From positions 2,356,001 through 2,420,000 of the forward strand of contig JARUPY010000085.1 of the NCBI GenBank assembly GCA_029817715.1: a stretch of 64,000 bases of DNA. Direction: 5' to 3'. Below, piece after piece: positions 48,850 through 58,985 of this stretch; the first letter of the stretch is position 1, and the number at the start of each line of letters is the position of its first letter. The position numbers and the translations under genes are program-made. Under the pieces are notes generated by a model that worked only from the letters and a program-made list of their open reading frames with translations, did no database searches and was not told where the DNA came from. The stretch is from Melastoma dodecandrum. Taxonomy: Eukaryota; Streptophyta; Magnoliopsida; Myrtales; Melastomataceae.

Positions 48850-49830
48850 CTAGTCCATGGAAACGGAGGGTGTTTCCTTGATCTTTGCCGGGTTCCCCAT
48901 TGCTGTCGCCCTTGGGGGCACATCCTTCAACACTACCGACCCCGCGCGGATCTTCGCGCCGTCCCCGATCCTGATATTACCGAGTATATAAGTGCCTGCC
49001 TCAACCAGGACCCCGTTCCCGATCTTCGGATGCCTGTCCCCCGACGACTTCCCGGTACCGCCCAGGGTCACATTGTGCAGTATGGACACGTTATTCCCGA
49101 CCATGGCGGTCTCTCCAACTACAAGCCCGGTGGCGTGATCGAGCAGTAATCCCTGCCCCATCCTAGCTCCCGGGTGAATATCCACGGCGAAGACCTCCGA
49201 CGCCCGGTTTTGGATCAACAGGGCTATGACATGCCTCCCCTGGGACCACAACTTATGTGCTATCCTATGAGCTTGGCAAGCCAAGAACCCTTTGGAATTG
49301 AGCAAGCAGTGAACATAACTTATGCAAGCTGGGTCTCTCTCCCTAACCGCCCTAAGATCGCTTCTCGTGGACTTTACAATCTCAGGATCACCCGACAACA
49401 CTGCATCAAAGATGTCACGCAGAGTATGCTGAGGAAGGTTCGAATCACTTAGTTTTATGGACAGATGATTCCCGAGAGCCTTCTCCAAAGAATCGTGCGA
49501 CAAGATCGCTTCTCGGTAGTAACCCGCCAACATGGGCTCGCCTGCAACGTCAGCCCTAGATTCCTCCTGGATTTCGACCCACAGAGAATCCCTGCCACCC
49601 TCATCTTGGTCAGCCACATTGTTGTCCTCCTGCTCGCAAGCATCAGGATCAGATATTTTCCCAGCATACGCAACAGGCGGGCATCTTGACTCGAGATCCC
49701 TGGAACCGGGTCGGCGGAAGCAGAACATCAAGCATTTGCATGGGTGGGACATGGAGATTCTACCGGCATTGGATGCCTCGCCATTGAATTTCGACTCGCG
49801 GTTCCAGCAGGGTTCGAGGCACTTCACCAT
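48850..49830 (-). CDS. SERAT: Serine acetyltransferase, SERAT2 type, lacking the C-terminal docking tail
   Basis: Serine acetyltransferase makes O-acetylserine from serine and acetyl-CoA for cysteine synthesis, and normally docks in OAS-TL through a C-terminal peptide ending in Ile. The single exon encodes 326 residues. The N-terminal helical domain has WVEIQEESRADVAGEP and ILSHDSLEKALGNHL. The SERAT2 signature RDPACISYVHCLLNSKGFLACQAHRIAHKLW is followed by the left-handed beta-helix with DIHPGARMGQGLLLDHATG, VGETAMVGNNVSILHNVTLGG and GDRHPKIGNG. The catalytic His/Asp region looks intact. The end is GNPAKIKETPSVSMD and TAG, whereas relatives continue about 13 residues past the SMD/TMD with the docking Ile tail. 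A putative transit peptide with several Cys is present. TATA-like TATATATAAAT lies at about 49902-49912 upstream. Confidence 0.9.
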   Translation of the reverse strand: MVKCLEPCWNRESKFNGEASNAGRISMSHPCKCLMFCFRRPGSRDLESRCPPVAYAGKISDPDACEQEDNNVADQDEGGRDSLWVEIQEESRADVAGEPMLAGYYREAILSHDSLEKALGNHLSIKLSDSNLPQHTLRDIFDAVLSGDPEIVKSTRSDLRAVRERDPACISYVHCLLNSKGFLACQAHRIAHKLWSQGRHVIALLIQNRASEVFAVDIHPGARMGQGLLLDHATGLVVGETAMVGNNVSILHNVTLGGTGKSSGDRHPKIGNGVLVEAGTYILGNIRIGDGAKIRAGSVVLKDVPPRATAMGNPAKIKETPSVSMD

Positions 49831-50412
49831 CTCGGGATATCGGGGATGAACAAGAAACGGGGGAAGAGTTCTTTGGTGAGAAGGGAGGGAAAGGACGTTG
49901 ATTTATATATATACAAGTGGGGTTTGAATTCGTGGGGAGGTACAGTTTTCTCTTTATAATGATGTGGACATTGCTAGGAAGCGCGTCCTACTTGTTTAAT
50001 TCAGACACCTGAGAGTGAGTTAGTTCTTACAACATGCGATGGATTCTAGTGTCGGGTGATGTTTGCGATTACGTGTGCGTCGGCTTTTTGGCGTCTATTC
50101 AATTTGACCTCCCACAGAGACAAAATCTTTTCTAGACTACAGACCAGGAAGAAGCAGCCCTAAGAAGGGGCCACAATGGATTAATTTTTTTCTTACCTGA
50201 ATCTTATGTAACGCATTACGTTTGCAATATGAGATTGTCTTGGATCATGATCATGGCTTCATGGACTGATGACTCCATTAGGACAGGCACCACAAACCAA
50301 GATGAAGTTCTCTCCCTAAAGATCTCACAGTATCTCAATAGAATGACTGACTATATTCACTCCAATCATCCTTGACATTGTAAGAAAGAATTAAAAGGAG
50401 AAGGGCTTTGGT
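49831..50412. promoter_or_regulatory. SERAT promoter and uS10 3' flank
   Basis: Contains the TATA-like element at 49902-49912 (minus orientation, about 75 bases above the SERAT start). No gene is otherwise visible. Confidence 0.5.
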
Positions 50413-50735
50413 TTATAGCTTAACCTCGACGTCAACGCCTGCCGGAAGGTCGAGTTGCATGAGAGAATCGATCGTCTGAGCCATAGGGTAAAGGATATCG
50501 ATGAGCCGCTGGTGGGTCCTTATCTCGAAATGGAACCTCGCATCCTTGTGGACATGAGGGGATTTGAGCACACAGTAGACTCGCTTCTTGGTGGGTAGCG
50601 GCACTGGCCCCATGGTCTTGGCATTCGTGTTCCTAGCCGCGTCCATTATCTGCTTGCAGGAGTCCTCTATCAAGGGAACCCAGTACGACCTCAGCTTTAT
50701 TCTTATCTTCTGCTTTGGCACCAACTAAAAACAGG
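50413..50735 (-). CDS. RPS10: Terminal exon of plastid ribosomal protein uS10 (PRPS10), 5' part not found
   Basis: The frame from about 50735 (after the acceptor TTTTTAG) to the stop at 50413 encodes a complete bacterial-type uS10 domain: LVPKQKIRIKLRSYWVPLIED, AKTMGPVPLPTKKRVYCVLK, HKDARFHFEIRTHQRLIDI and the end DLPAGVDVEVKL. It is very close to plant plastid S10, the product of a nuclear gene needing a transit peptide. In relatives the codons before LAPKQK lie on an upstream exon carrying the transit peptide and an acidic linker. I could not find that exon in the 1.9 kb upstream, which is filled with repeats. A start at the internal ATG (50724) would give a 103-residue protein without targeting. 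It is either a living gene with a distant first exon or a stranded exon. Confidence 0.75.
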
Positions 50736-50800
50736 GGCACAAACGAGAATCAGAGAGGACCCATGAACCGGCACTCTGTTCTCAGTAAGAAGTATTTGTT

Positions 50801-50863
50801 AGTTCCCTAGAGTGGATAAACATCTGGACTCATTATGTCACTAAAAGTTCCCTAGAGTGGATA
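50801..50863. repeat. Pair of 18-bp direct repeats
   Basis: AGTTCCCTAGAGTGGATA occurs at 50801-50818 and again at 50846-50863, 45 bases apart, in the presumed uS10 intron or upstream region. It could be a local duplication. Confidence 0.8.
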
Positions 50864-52640
50864 CTATAAACCAGACAGTTCCCACGATTCAACAGCTCAA
50901 CAAAAGCACATGGAAGCGAGGCACGCACACAACCTTACCTCGAGAAACAACTTTGAAACTGTGCAACAAAAACCTTTCTAAAAGCAATTGTAATGGCAAA
51001 AATCGATCCAATTTGGAATAAAAATCAATACTAAAAGATCCCATCCAAGCAATGCAAGCACTGAGACGTGTTCGCGTAGAACCACGTCGGAAATATTTGG
51101 CAATTGGACTCACAGGGAATTGTATGTGGTCGCCAGAAAGATGAATTTCAATGATAAAGGACAAGGCTGTTACAAATTCAAAGATTTACAAAAGTAAACG
51201 ATCGCTTACGGACATAAAAAATTAAGGAAAAATGGTGGTACGGATGATGGAGGCGCTGTAGACTTGCTGCTGGAGGTGCGACTGGAGCTGACGTCACTGC
51301 TGACGCTGTAGACTCGTTGTCGCGAAACGCAGGCCTGGTGCTGACGTCACTGCTGACGCTGTAGACTCGGTACAGTGCGCTGTAGATTTGCGCCTCGTGA
51401 AGCAGAGTCTGGCGAAGGTCGGATGTGGATGCTAAGGCCTTGGATGAACACCTTGGTGGCGGAGATGCAGGCGGAGGATGATCGTCGGAACTACGGTTGC
51501 TCGTCCCGACGGTGGAGGTGATGGTGGAAGTTGAGTGTCGAGACTACGGCTGCTCGCCTCGACGATGGGAGTGCTGGCGGAAGGTTGATCAACGGAGCTA
51601 CGGTTGCTCACTCCGCTGTTGGAAGGATGACCCAATAAACCCAGGCCGAGGTATTTACTAAACTAAGGGTGACGAGCAATACAAAGCTTGTGTTTGGCTG
51701 ATTGATCGTGAGTTTTCTAAGTAGAATCTACTCTCCCTTTTATACTAAATTCTGTAAGTCTTTGCACGCTCCACACGTCCTCAAAAAATCCCTTAAATCG
51801 TGGCATGATCTTAACCTCTCTCCAGGGATCTCGGAGTTTGTTTTTCTCAGAGATTCTTCTAACCTCCACTTAATGAGATCGTGCGTGGGACGTGTTCAGG
51901 TGAGTTGTAGACTTAGCTCACACTCGTATTTCTAAAAAAGGGTCGTAGACTTAGGCTGTTGCGGACTGGGGATTCGGCACAGTCGACGGGCTATAGACTT
52001 AGCTAAGGCCTTCGTTCAAATGTGGGCTGTAGACTTAACACAGGCCCAGAATATCCTATCGTGTCAACAATAGACTATTTTTATTAATGTTATTTGTTAT
52101 GCTGACACATTCATATAACATGAATTTAAACATCCGAATTGATGCGAAAACAGTAAAATTAAGTTAAAAAATAATAATATTTAACATATTTAAGGTAATT
52201 TTTAGTGAGAGTTGAATATGAGATTTCTATAATTTCAGTAGTAGGAAACACGAGAAAGCCCTTGAACCCTTGCCGATCATAAACACTCGGATAGAAGAAG
52301 GGAAATGCCTCCAAAAGGAAACCTCGTACATCATCCTCACCACCCTCACCCATCCCCCGCCATAGTTGATGATGATGATGATTCGTAAATCATGAAAATG
52401 AGACATGCATTGCCATCAACAGGTGTTGTTCCAGTTCTCATCAAACTCGTTTGAGTGCATCCTTTTTCTTCCCTCCCCTGACTGCCGATTATCATGCAGG
52501 AGTGGGGTTGGGTGTTGAAGCAGGCAGGGGTTCCATGATTAGCCCATTTTCCCTTTTCAAAAGTGTTAGGCCGTAGTTTGGTACGGGGGGATCAAATGGA
52601 AGTTACCTACGAATTCAAGCTTGCTTTTATTGGCATCTTT
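50864..52640. other. Repeat-rich spacer, no gene recognised
   Basis: This stretch separates the uS10 exon from the QRT1 relic. Its core (51240-52040) is repetitive and listed separately. A minus-strand open frame at 52159-52353 has no recognisable relatives. No uS10 first exon is seen. Confidence 0.5.
51240..52040. mobile_element. Repeat-rich insertion, possibly a solo LTR or non-autonomous element
   Basis: Several repeat layers overlap. A 29-bp unit (starts CTGACGTCACTGCTGACGCT) is found at 51288-51316 and 51341-51369. A unit of about 54 bp starting with CTACGGTTGCTC recurs at about 51493, 51543 and 51598. The word GCTGTAGACTTAG and variants recurs about eight times from 51254 to 52037. The region is GC-rich in the first half, unlike the AT-rich flanks. 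Such clusters occur in LTRs and in tandem-repeat-bearing non-autonomous elements, but I could not locate clear TG...CA ends or a target-site duplication, so the class is uncertain. Confidence 0.4.
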
Positions 52641-52644
52641 TCGG

Positions 52645-53572
52645 CAGGGAGCTACCAATTACGAAACCATACACTTCAATCCTCGGAGACGAAAACCAAG
52701 GCTTGGATACCATAGTGTCGTGGAATGACAGGGCTTCGGATAGAAGCAGCGATGTCTCTGAATTGGGGACCTACAGATCGGCCTCTGTAACCGTCAGATC
52801 TGATTACTTCTGCGCCACTGCCATCACCATTCAGGTTAAAAAACACAGAAATATAGATGATTCTCACCAAAGAGCTGTTCGAAAGAAAGAATTAGTGGGA
52901 ACTTGTGATTTTGTTGCAGAATATGGTGGTAGAAAACGGCAGTAAAGCGGTGTTATACAGGGTTAAGAGTGCTTGGGACACAGGATCACGCTCTTGGACG
53001 AGGCGGGATCACACTACGATTTCATCTTCGGCATATCGAAATCGCTCTATGAGGTATCGGAGAACTCGGGATAGAGAAGTTCTTCAAAACATGAAACACG
53101 GGATGGGTTAATGGATCTGTTTTCGTTCTAATCTTTTGTGTAATAGCAGCACACCACAAGGACTCCCCAGACGAAGACACGGGGTTTTCTTTCGTCAACT
53201 GTGTGGTGAATGGAACCGGGTCCATCTACTCGGAAGAGCATGGGGGGACTGCTTGAGAGTTGTGTACTCTTACAGTTACCTTGACCACGTCATAAATCCA
53301 GAGTTTGGAGTGACTGGAATCACCCTCAGAGACAAAGGTAGGATTATACTTAGAGAAAGGTGCTGTAGGTCGTATGGCTTATGATCCCAGCAACACAGGA
53401 CGGTGGTATTCCTCGAGTACCATTGCAGAGGAGTGGGAGCCAATACGAGGGGACGGGTTACCTGGTCCAAATCCTCGAGTTCCTGGAAGCAGGAAAATTC
53501 CTTGACAGGAGCTTCGTCGGCATACAGACTCTGAAAGTTTTCACAAGGATGGTAATCCAATAGCCTTGCGTA
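52645..53572 (+). pseudogene. QRT1: QRT1-type pectinesterase relic
   Basis: Pieces of a pectin methylesterase of the QUARTET1 group lie in order on the plus strand. First piece about 52662-52833: KPYTSILGDENQGLDT, ELGTYRSASVTVRSDYFCA, ending at an intact donor. Second about 52918-53075: a shortened stretch then, in another frame, LLDEAGSHYDFIFGISKSLYE; about eleven residues between SHY and DFIFG are missing. Third about 53148-53330: AHHKDSPDEDTGFSFVNCVV, then a one-base loss, then LGRAWGDCLRVVYSYSYLDH. Fourth about 53397-53540: RTVVFLEYHCRGVG and RGRVTWSKS, a further shift, then FLEAGKFLDRSFVGIQTL. QRT1 demethylates pectin to let pollen tetrads separate. Several shifts and deletions mean this copy cannot make an enzyme. 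Confidence 0.88.
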
Positions 53573-54179
53573 CAGAGTTAGCACCTGCAACTGTTCCATT
53601 CATATCTCCGCAATTCTAGCATATGGGCTTTTAGTATAGCTAGAACTAAATCATCATGCATACATAAATACATAGCAAATGCTCCTTGTAAGGAGAATGT
53701 TCGGATGGTTTATGTAGATGAGGATGTTAAGAGCAGCGTCTTTCTCCAATCAGAAAACAGAACCGAAGAACATTACAATTCCAGCAGCTTTAACTTAGTT
53801 TTGTCAATACAGGAAGTAACAGAAATACAGACTTGGGATTACACGGCCCGTCGAACCTTCATCAAAGGCAGTGCATCCACCTATCTGGACCTCCCCGGGA
53901 TGCTTCGAATTCCCTCCGCAAACAGACACTTCAAACTCAAGTCTTAACTACAAATACGTTAACCTACTATATATACAACAGCAACCTCTTGGAACCAGCC
54001 AGCAGTCTCGTGTTAATATACAGAAAAAACACCTCAACGGCCCCGTTAATCTGTGCCTCCTGCTGTCAATCTCATTAGCAATATGAAAATAGCCAGCGGA
54101 CACAGCAAGAGCATCGCCACTATTATCACTATGATAATTTACTAAATGCCACTTGGTCCCTATATTGAACCATATCTTC
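53573..54179. other. 3' flank of the BAH/Agenet gene
   Basis: Contains the probable 3' UTR of the minus-strand BAH/Agenet gene and flank of the QRT1 relic. Short open frames here lack any recognisable motif. Confidence 0.45.
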
Positions 54180-57110
54180 TCATGTGACCACTCGCATCGG
54201 CTCAACCATCTTGCATTTATCTATCGGAGACTGTGCGTGTTGGGCATCCAACACAATATTGTCATTTTCCTGGGTGTGACTTCCCATATCATAATGGTCA
54301 TTCTCGGTAATATGACTACCATCAGCAGTGCTACTCAGAATACTATCCTCATTATGGCCAATGGTATTTGACTCGCTCTCTTTCCCACTTCTGTCTTGCT
54401 TTAAAGGTGGCGTCGGCATGTTTTCATCCATCACTTGGAAGGAACTTGCAACATTGTTGGTCATTAGATTCACTTTTACTTCATCAACACTGACCTCAGT
54501 ACCGACATTAACATCAGTCTCTGAAGCAGTAACACTATCAGGTAGGGCATCTCTCATTCCAGTTGAATGTGAGGATTGCTTAGAATCAGTTGTAGTGGCA
54601 GATGCTATCACTGAAAGTACGTCTGGTTTTGACTCAATATCAATCCAATGGTCTCCCACCCAATCCCTGGATATCCGAAGATCCTTCAGGTGGAAGCTCA
54701 TAAATAAATTTTCACCTGACGAGAAAGAAAAAGAGCAGACTGGATGAGAAAGCGAGTAAAAACCAACCAAAGTGAAGTTAAGCACGGAAACCAGATATAA
54801 CCCAAGTACCAACCAGGAAAATAGATCTGTAGATGATCGTCCACAGAGTTGTTAACTCCCATGACAACCCCTTCCCACCAGCCATCACTCCACCATGCAT
54901 CCACTGCCATCCCAATGTCGATGGAAAGTTCTGCTTGGTCAAGGGATGGGGGCGTTGGCCGAATTGTTAGCCGTCTAGAAAACCTCATTCCAAGCTTATC
55001 AGGCCAGGCGGGTTTCATAGCAGGGATCCACTCCTAAAAATACATTCACTTTCTCAGTGTCACAGAAATTACATATAAGGGAAAATTTAAGTACCGAAAG
55101 TTCATGCGGGATACATATGCATGAAATTCTTAAGGTCGACAGAGGATGGTGGTAAGATGTGCCTTCAGTTGTCTCCATCATTTGGAAGAAACAACATTTC
55201 CGTCTCTCACGTACATGAAAAGCTCAAAGAAGGCGATGCATTTTTAATTCTAACCACAAATACAGCATCTATAACATTAAATATGTCATAATCTCCCAAC
55301 CTTGATTTACCTCAATATTAGCATTCCCATCTTCATCCTTCACATCATCATAACGCACTCTCAATTGTCTGTGGGCTACCCGCAAGATTGTGCACCGGAA
55401 CCAGCATCCTCGAATTCCACTATCTTGGCATAACAATTCAATCTTCTCATCAACTCTAAGCCACTTTGGCAAGCAAGGGTATGAGTCCACATGCTTAAGC
55501 GAAAGCAATCCTTTGGCAATCAAAAAATCATTTATCCTCCTTTTTCTATTAGTAGGGCCATACGAGAAACCAGGCAATTGTCTGCCTGTTGAGTTGGCAC
55601 TACCGTAAATAACTTGGGATTTAATACCTCCTCTACTGGTTTTTGCCCTCTTCCCACCAACTTTTACATCATCACCCGATGTGAGCTCATTGTCTTCGCA
55701 ACTGTTTTGACCATTCCATTCAGAGTCCGGCTTTTGCATTGGACTCAAAAACAAGCAAGATAGGATGGGTTGGTTAAAGTAGCCACGCAGTTTTGTCAGG
55801 TCAAAAGGTTTCACTCGATTGTTTCTGAACTGCCGGAAGCACATGTGGACTTTGGAAGGCAATGCATGGAACAAAGCAGCGGAACACTTGCTGAAATGTT
55901 CGCGAGACAAGATTGATGCAGGACCATCCACACATTCCGCGCTTATGACCTGGGCATATGGTGTAATGAACACTTCCTTAGCATGGGGGTTTCTTATTGG
56001 AGTTACACCCTTCACTTCCTCACTGTAGTGAAACCACCTCACTTTAACTTTCTTTTGTCCTCTCTTGTCTTCATACATGTCTTCCAAATAAGCAAGATAG
56101 TGGTTTTCCCCCTTACCCATGACAAAGACAAAGGAGTGAACCTGAAACAGCCAATAAAAGATTAGTCAACACAATAACATGTCCCTCTAAATATGATTGC
56201 TAAGTCACAGAATGGACCACACCGAAGCACAGACTACTTACTGCTATAGTAATCCCATTCCTGGAAAATGATGGGTAGTGTCTCAGCTGTTTACCACATG
56301 TCCATACAGTACCTAACCAAACAATTTCCGAACTACGCCCCTCCAAAATTCTTGGAAGATGTCCCTAATAAAGCATTGATCTGTGAATACCTTAGACAAA
56401 ATAAAATATGACAGAACTATAAAGCATAATTTTTTGAAAAAAAAAAAACCTGGGAATCTGACAATGGGAATTGTGATCCCCTGACAGGAAGTTCGAACTT
56501 CCCCAAATCATAAGCAGGAGCCTCTGTCAATACCGAAGAGATTAGGAGTAAGGTTAGACAACTGGGGCTAGATGGGAAGGATGGGCAACTTAGTTCTAGA
56601 AACAGATATACCAAAATTGTTCAATAGAAGAATCAAACAAAGCTAGTTATTTTGTTGGTCTATCCACATGCCCTTCCTCGGCATAAATTTGCCAGAAGAT
56701 TATTATGAACTTAAAAATAATCTAAGTTGGAGTTGGACATCCATCACCCGTTCAGTCAACAGTCAATCTGCCTTCAGCCGCAAGGACAAAAAGATTCGTA
56801 AGAGCCACCTTGCAGGAGACAAATAACACATACCATGTTGCCACGAGATCATTGAAGTAAGCCAATCCACCACCTCTCTCCTCGATCTCCACTTGTAACC
56901 CACATGGATATTAGTTTGACTTCCAAAAGCTTTTACAAACTCATCCGCAACAACATAAAACATATGCCTAACACTCCTCTCGGTGCCAATGATAGCTAGT
57001 ATTGTCTCCCCGGTGGAATCTTTCAAGAAGTAGTGGACCACACGGTTGCCTCGCTCCAACGAGACAAACTGCTCATTCCACTCCACAAAATGGTAGTCCC
57101 CGTCCGACAT
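54180..57110 (-). CDS. BAH and Agenet (Tudor-like) domain protein
   Basis: A probable chromatin or RNA regulator related to At5g55600. Exons 57110-56834, 56523-56450, 56364-56242, 56141-55311, 55033-54814 and 54715-54180 give 686 codons. Exon 1 encodes a conserved plant-only N terminus (DYHFVEWNEQFVSLERGNRVVHY to YKWRSRREVVDWLTSM). The BAH domain starts in exon 3 (EIVWLGTVWTCGKQLRHYPSF) and continues in exon 4 (MGKGENHYLAYLEDMYEDKRG, KVRWFHYSEEVKG, KEVFITPYAQVISAECVDGPA). Two Agenet repeats follow: DEKIELLCQDSGIRGCWFRC and later DIGMAVDAWWSDGWWEGVV. The last exon is acidic and Ser/Thr-rich. Exon 3 was set by the acceptor ATTAG at 56369-56365, because other acceptors hit a stop. Exon 2 is short and least certain. 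Confidence 0.88.
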
Positions 57111-58650
57111 CCTCCCGAAACCAGGAAGACAGCTCCCAAAATCGACAGACTATACTTTACAACATAATTACAAAAACATTCGGCGTGGAATCCCTTAAGG
57201 AATATTATGACATCTGAGCAAGAGGGAGTCGGAGGCTAAAAAGCCAGATTGCCGCATGGACCTACAACAGGCCAAGGAATACCAACATAAAAATGCAAGC
57301 CGGCCGTAACAAACAAAACCTAGGAAAAAGGGTACCCGGATAGTAGCGGACAGAATCAACTCAAAACCCAGGGGAGATGGGAAAACAGGTTAACTCAAAG
57401 AACCCTAATAATACAAGTGATGGCAACTACGAGCACGGAGAGATGAACAAAGAGAAAGAACGGAGCCTAGAAGCAATAAAAAAACCTGTCAAGCCACGCT
57501 ACCTAAAGCCCACCAAGCATGGCCGACTCCAAGACAAGCCGCCGCCTTAAACTCGCAAGAGAACTGGGGAACCCCAAACGGATCAACCAAACCTCGGAAG
57601 GGGAGGGGATTTCCGACCATCAGCGACCAGATCAGCGCACCCACTTCCCCAAGAACGTCGCTTTATCCACTCCCGACGTCACAATCCCAAAAAGATCGCA
57701 GCTTTCAGGGTTGAAACAAGACAAAGCCCAAGAAAAACTTTAACCCAGTTCAGAACGAAGAAAAGAAGCTCATTTTATGATCAAACTCGGATATAATGAA
57801 ACGCGTGGGGCGGCTAGACGAGGCGTGTCGGAGCGCCACCGCCGCCGTCGGCCGGGTGGGGACAGGGGAGCAGTTTTCGCCAGAGAAAACGTGGGAAACA
57901 GTAGGAGGGAAAGCAGGAGTTTGGAGTCGAAGAGGAATGAAAATGGAAGGCGGCGGAGGGAAGAGGGGTTGAGAACAGGGGAGAATGTGATGGTTGGTTG
58001 TAGGTGGTTGTTAGTTCCGGCTTAATGACGAGGATGATGTCGGAAAACTAGGGAAAACCCACAGAAAGAAAGTAAAGTAAGGAGGAAGGTGGAAGATGGG
58101 TTTGGGTTTTGGATGGAGTTGTGCTATTTCCTGTCCGGGGAGGGAGTGAAATCTCCTTCTTACCCCTTCCATGATCAACTTCACTAATTCATACTAATTA
58201 TTTTCTCAGAAGCAAAGATGTATTAAAAAAAAGGGGGGGTGAAAAGGGCGAACTCACGGAATCCGCGGGCTTCTGGGGCTTCCTTTCTTATTACAACTAC
58301 TCAACTAACGATCAACTGCCAAATCTAACCGCCAAACCAGATCTCGGAGGCTCAACGATGTTCCTGATTCTGACGATTGGTAAGAAGAGGTCCTTCCTTT
58401 CTTTTCCTTGTTGAACATTTTCATGTGATCTGGGATCGAATTGGGTTGTTGTAGAAAGTGATGAATTTTACTGGGAATCCTTTGGGGCCGGTGAATTGAG
58501 TTAGCTGAAATTGTGTTTTGTCTCTTGCAGCAGGAATTGAACTGCTTGTTTCATCTCGAGGCTTTCGATCCGTAGAATAAGTAAAGGTTCCGTTTGATTG
58601 GTACCACCTGGGTTGAACGGACTGATCCTGACTGCTGATGGTCGGAGAAG
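57111..58650. other. BAH/Agenet leader and promoter region
   Basis: No protein gene seen. The block 57780-58030 is strongly purine-rich on the plus strand (pyrimidine-rich on minus), as expected of a non-coding first exon and leader of the minus-strand BAH/Agenet gene. The AT-rich promoter would lie around 58150-58240. Confidence 0.4.
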
Positions 58651-58654
58651 ATTC

Positions 58655-58985
58655 TTCATGGAGGAGGTTAACGGCATCAGCCAGCCCTTGTTAACTGGCT
58701 CAAACGATGCTGCTCGAGTAATTGGTGATGGCATTACACTTGCATGACAAGGTTACTCCGAGAGAAATGCTGAAGGAACTCGATGCGTTTTTCTAGCTGT
58801 GGTAGAGAAACTTGATGTCGCCGACGCGTTCTATTGTGTCTGCTCCACGATCACTTCCTCTGTGGTATGGAGATAAGAGCTTATCAACCGAAGCGGTGTG
58901 GGGTGGATAATAGTGAGTACTATCTGTAATGCTCAGATAAGGTGGACTAAAAGACTGCTAAAGTTTGCTCCATCTGGTCTCTCCA
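58655..58985 (+). pseudogene. TPK1: Two-pore K+ channel (TPK/KCO) relic
   Basis: A heavily deleted copy of a vacuolar two-pore potassium channel. It opens with MEEVNGISQPLLTG (58658 onwards), comparable to the QPLL/TPLLP N terminus of TPK1. It then jumps to ALHLHDKVTPREMLKELDA, matching the region after the first pore domain (ALHMHQKVGSTKILKEIE in TPK1). After a frame change it shows KLDVADAFYCVCSTIT, the start of the second pore helix (FVDALYCVCSTITTLGYGDKSF). The filter YGD and KSLSTEA are in yet another frame. STICNAQ corresponds to GTICLAQ of the last helix. The first pore domain and the EF-hand tail are missing. An upstream donor/acceptor pair (58378/58531) may be its old leader intron. 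Confidence 0.8.

Noticed and set aside
51432..51635. Ser/Pro-rich minus-strand frame as a uS10 transit peptide exon
   Set aside because: Its sequence is a translation of the 54-bp repeats, has no acidic linker, and no donor puts it in frame with LVPKQK.
52159..52353. 64-codon minus-strand frame near the QRT1 relic
   Set aside because: I cannot link it to any family, and it runs into AT-rich sequence.
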